From an uncultured Kordiimonas sp. (lineage in GTDB: Bacteria > Pseudomonadota > Alphaproteobacteria > Sphingomonadales > Kordiimonadaceae): a DNA stretch of 64,000 nt. The position numbers were made by a program, and so were the translations under genes. The stretch spans positions 1,342,549 through 1,406,548 of the forward strand of contig CANNEK010000001.1 in assembly GCA_947503625.1 (NCBI GenBank), read 5' to 3'. This document shows positions 63,714 through 64,000 of this stretch, in pieces. Each line of letters begins with the position of its first letter. The stretch's first letter is position 1. Below the pieces are notes generated by a model, which did not search any database, was not told where the DNA came from, and saw only the letters and a list, made by a program, of their open reading frames with translations.

Positions 63714-63721
<8 letters not shown>
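62414..63721 (+). CDS. mtaB: tRNA N6-threonylcarbamoyladenosine methylthiotransferase
   Basis: A 435-residue radical SAM enzyme adding a methylthio group to t6A37. The N-terminal UPF0004 domain holds the auxiliary cluster cysteines (VTFGCRLN, VNTCAVT, GCAAQ), the radical SAM cluster is in CNHRCTFCIIPYGRG (about 151-165), and a C-terminal TRAM-like domain is present. The CRLNAYES variant and genomic position favour MtaB over MiaB. The start is GTG at 62414, coupled to dapF; it overlaps the ftsY start. Confidence 0.93.

Positions 63722-64000
<279 letters not shown>

Overview
The window is chromosomal DNA of an alphaproteobacterium, probably an aerobic marine heterotroph. The gene orders point there: mdh-sucC-sucD-sucA-sucB-lpd, sdhC-sdhD-sdhA-sdhB, ffh-rpsP-rimM-trmD-rplS followed by leuC-leuD-leuB-asd, and dapF-mtaB-ftsY. 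A COQ9-type ubiquinone protein and an RTX exoprotein fit. A Kordiimonadales-like lineage is a guess from overall impression and was not tested. No rRNA, tRNA, CRISPR array or insertion sequence was recognised.

Layout. 1-7.0 kb is accessory: an AT-leaning truncated gene end, a 2OG-Fe(II) oxygenase, a cold-shock protein, a small basic protein with a remnant copy of its tail nearby, a DUF6932 nucleotidyltransferase-like protein, a secreted unknown, an RTX protein with an HExxH motif, a lone ParB-like domain and a DUF3892 protein. 7.0-8.3 kb is a periplasmic unknown. 8.35-20.0 kb is a galactoside catabolic cluster: Na+ symporter, GH42 beta-galactosidase, GH36 alpha-galactosidase, galactose dehydrogenase-like SDR, lactonase, KDGal kinase, KDPGal aldolase, GntR regulator and, unexpectedly, glycerol-3-phosphate dehydrogenase. 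Its three divergent promoter regions share an AT-rich motif. 20.1-23.8 kb holds rpsU, COQ9, xerC, a membrane protein and a two-gene alkylation-repair unit. 23.9-32.6 kb is the six-gene TCA operon on the minus strand. 33.0-39.1 kb is an accessory block around zapE with two GFA paralogues, a PhyH oxygenase, an AAC(3)-I-like acetyltransferase, a phosphatase and a PLP enzyme. 39.2-42.5 kb is the succinate dehydrogenase operon. 42.8-45.6 kb has an S9 peptidase and a CitE-like lyase. 45.7-50.0 kb is leuCDB-asd. 50.2-54.9 kb is the ribosomal/SRP group, interrupted by a SleB-type hydrolase and a headless AraC regulator behind a C9 tract. 55.2-58.9 kb encodes two overlapping hybrid histidine kinases, followed by an SLC13 carrier, a sulfotransferase-like protein, dapF, mtaB and the start of ftsY, which runs off the window inside a hexanucleotide repeat.

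How the genes work together. The galactoside cluster takes up a galactoside, hydrolyses alpha and beta linkages in the cytoplasm, oxidises galactose by the De Ley-Doudoroff route and delivers pyruvate and glyceraldehyde-3-phosphate. These feed the TCA and succinate dehydrogenase operons encoded 4-30 kb away. Galactonate dehydratase and glycerol kinase are not in the window. The most interesting leads are a possible galactosylglycerol or galactolipid head-group pathway, the shared motif in that cluster, a GNRA-capped hairpin that would bring an SD-like sequence up to the sucA start, the RTX/HExxH exoprotein and a chromosomal AAC(3)-I homologue.
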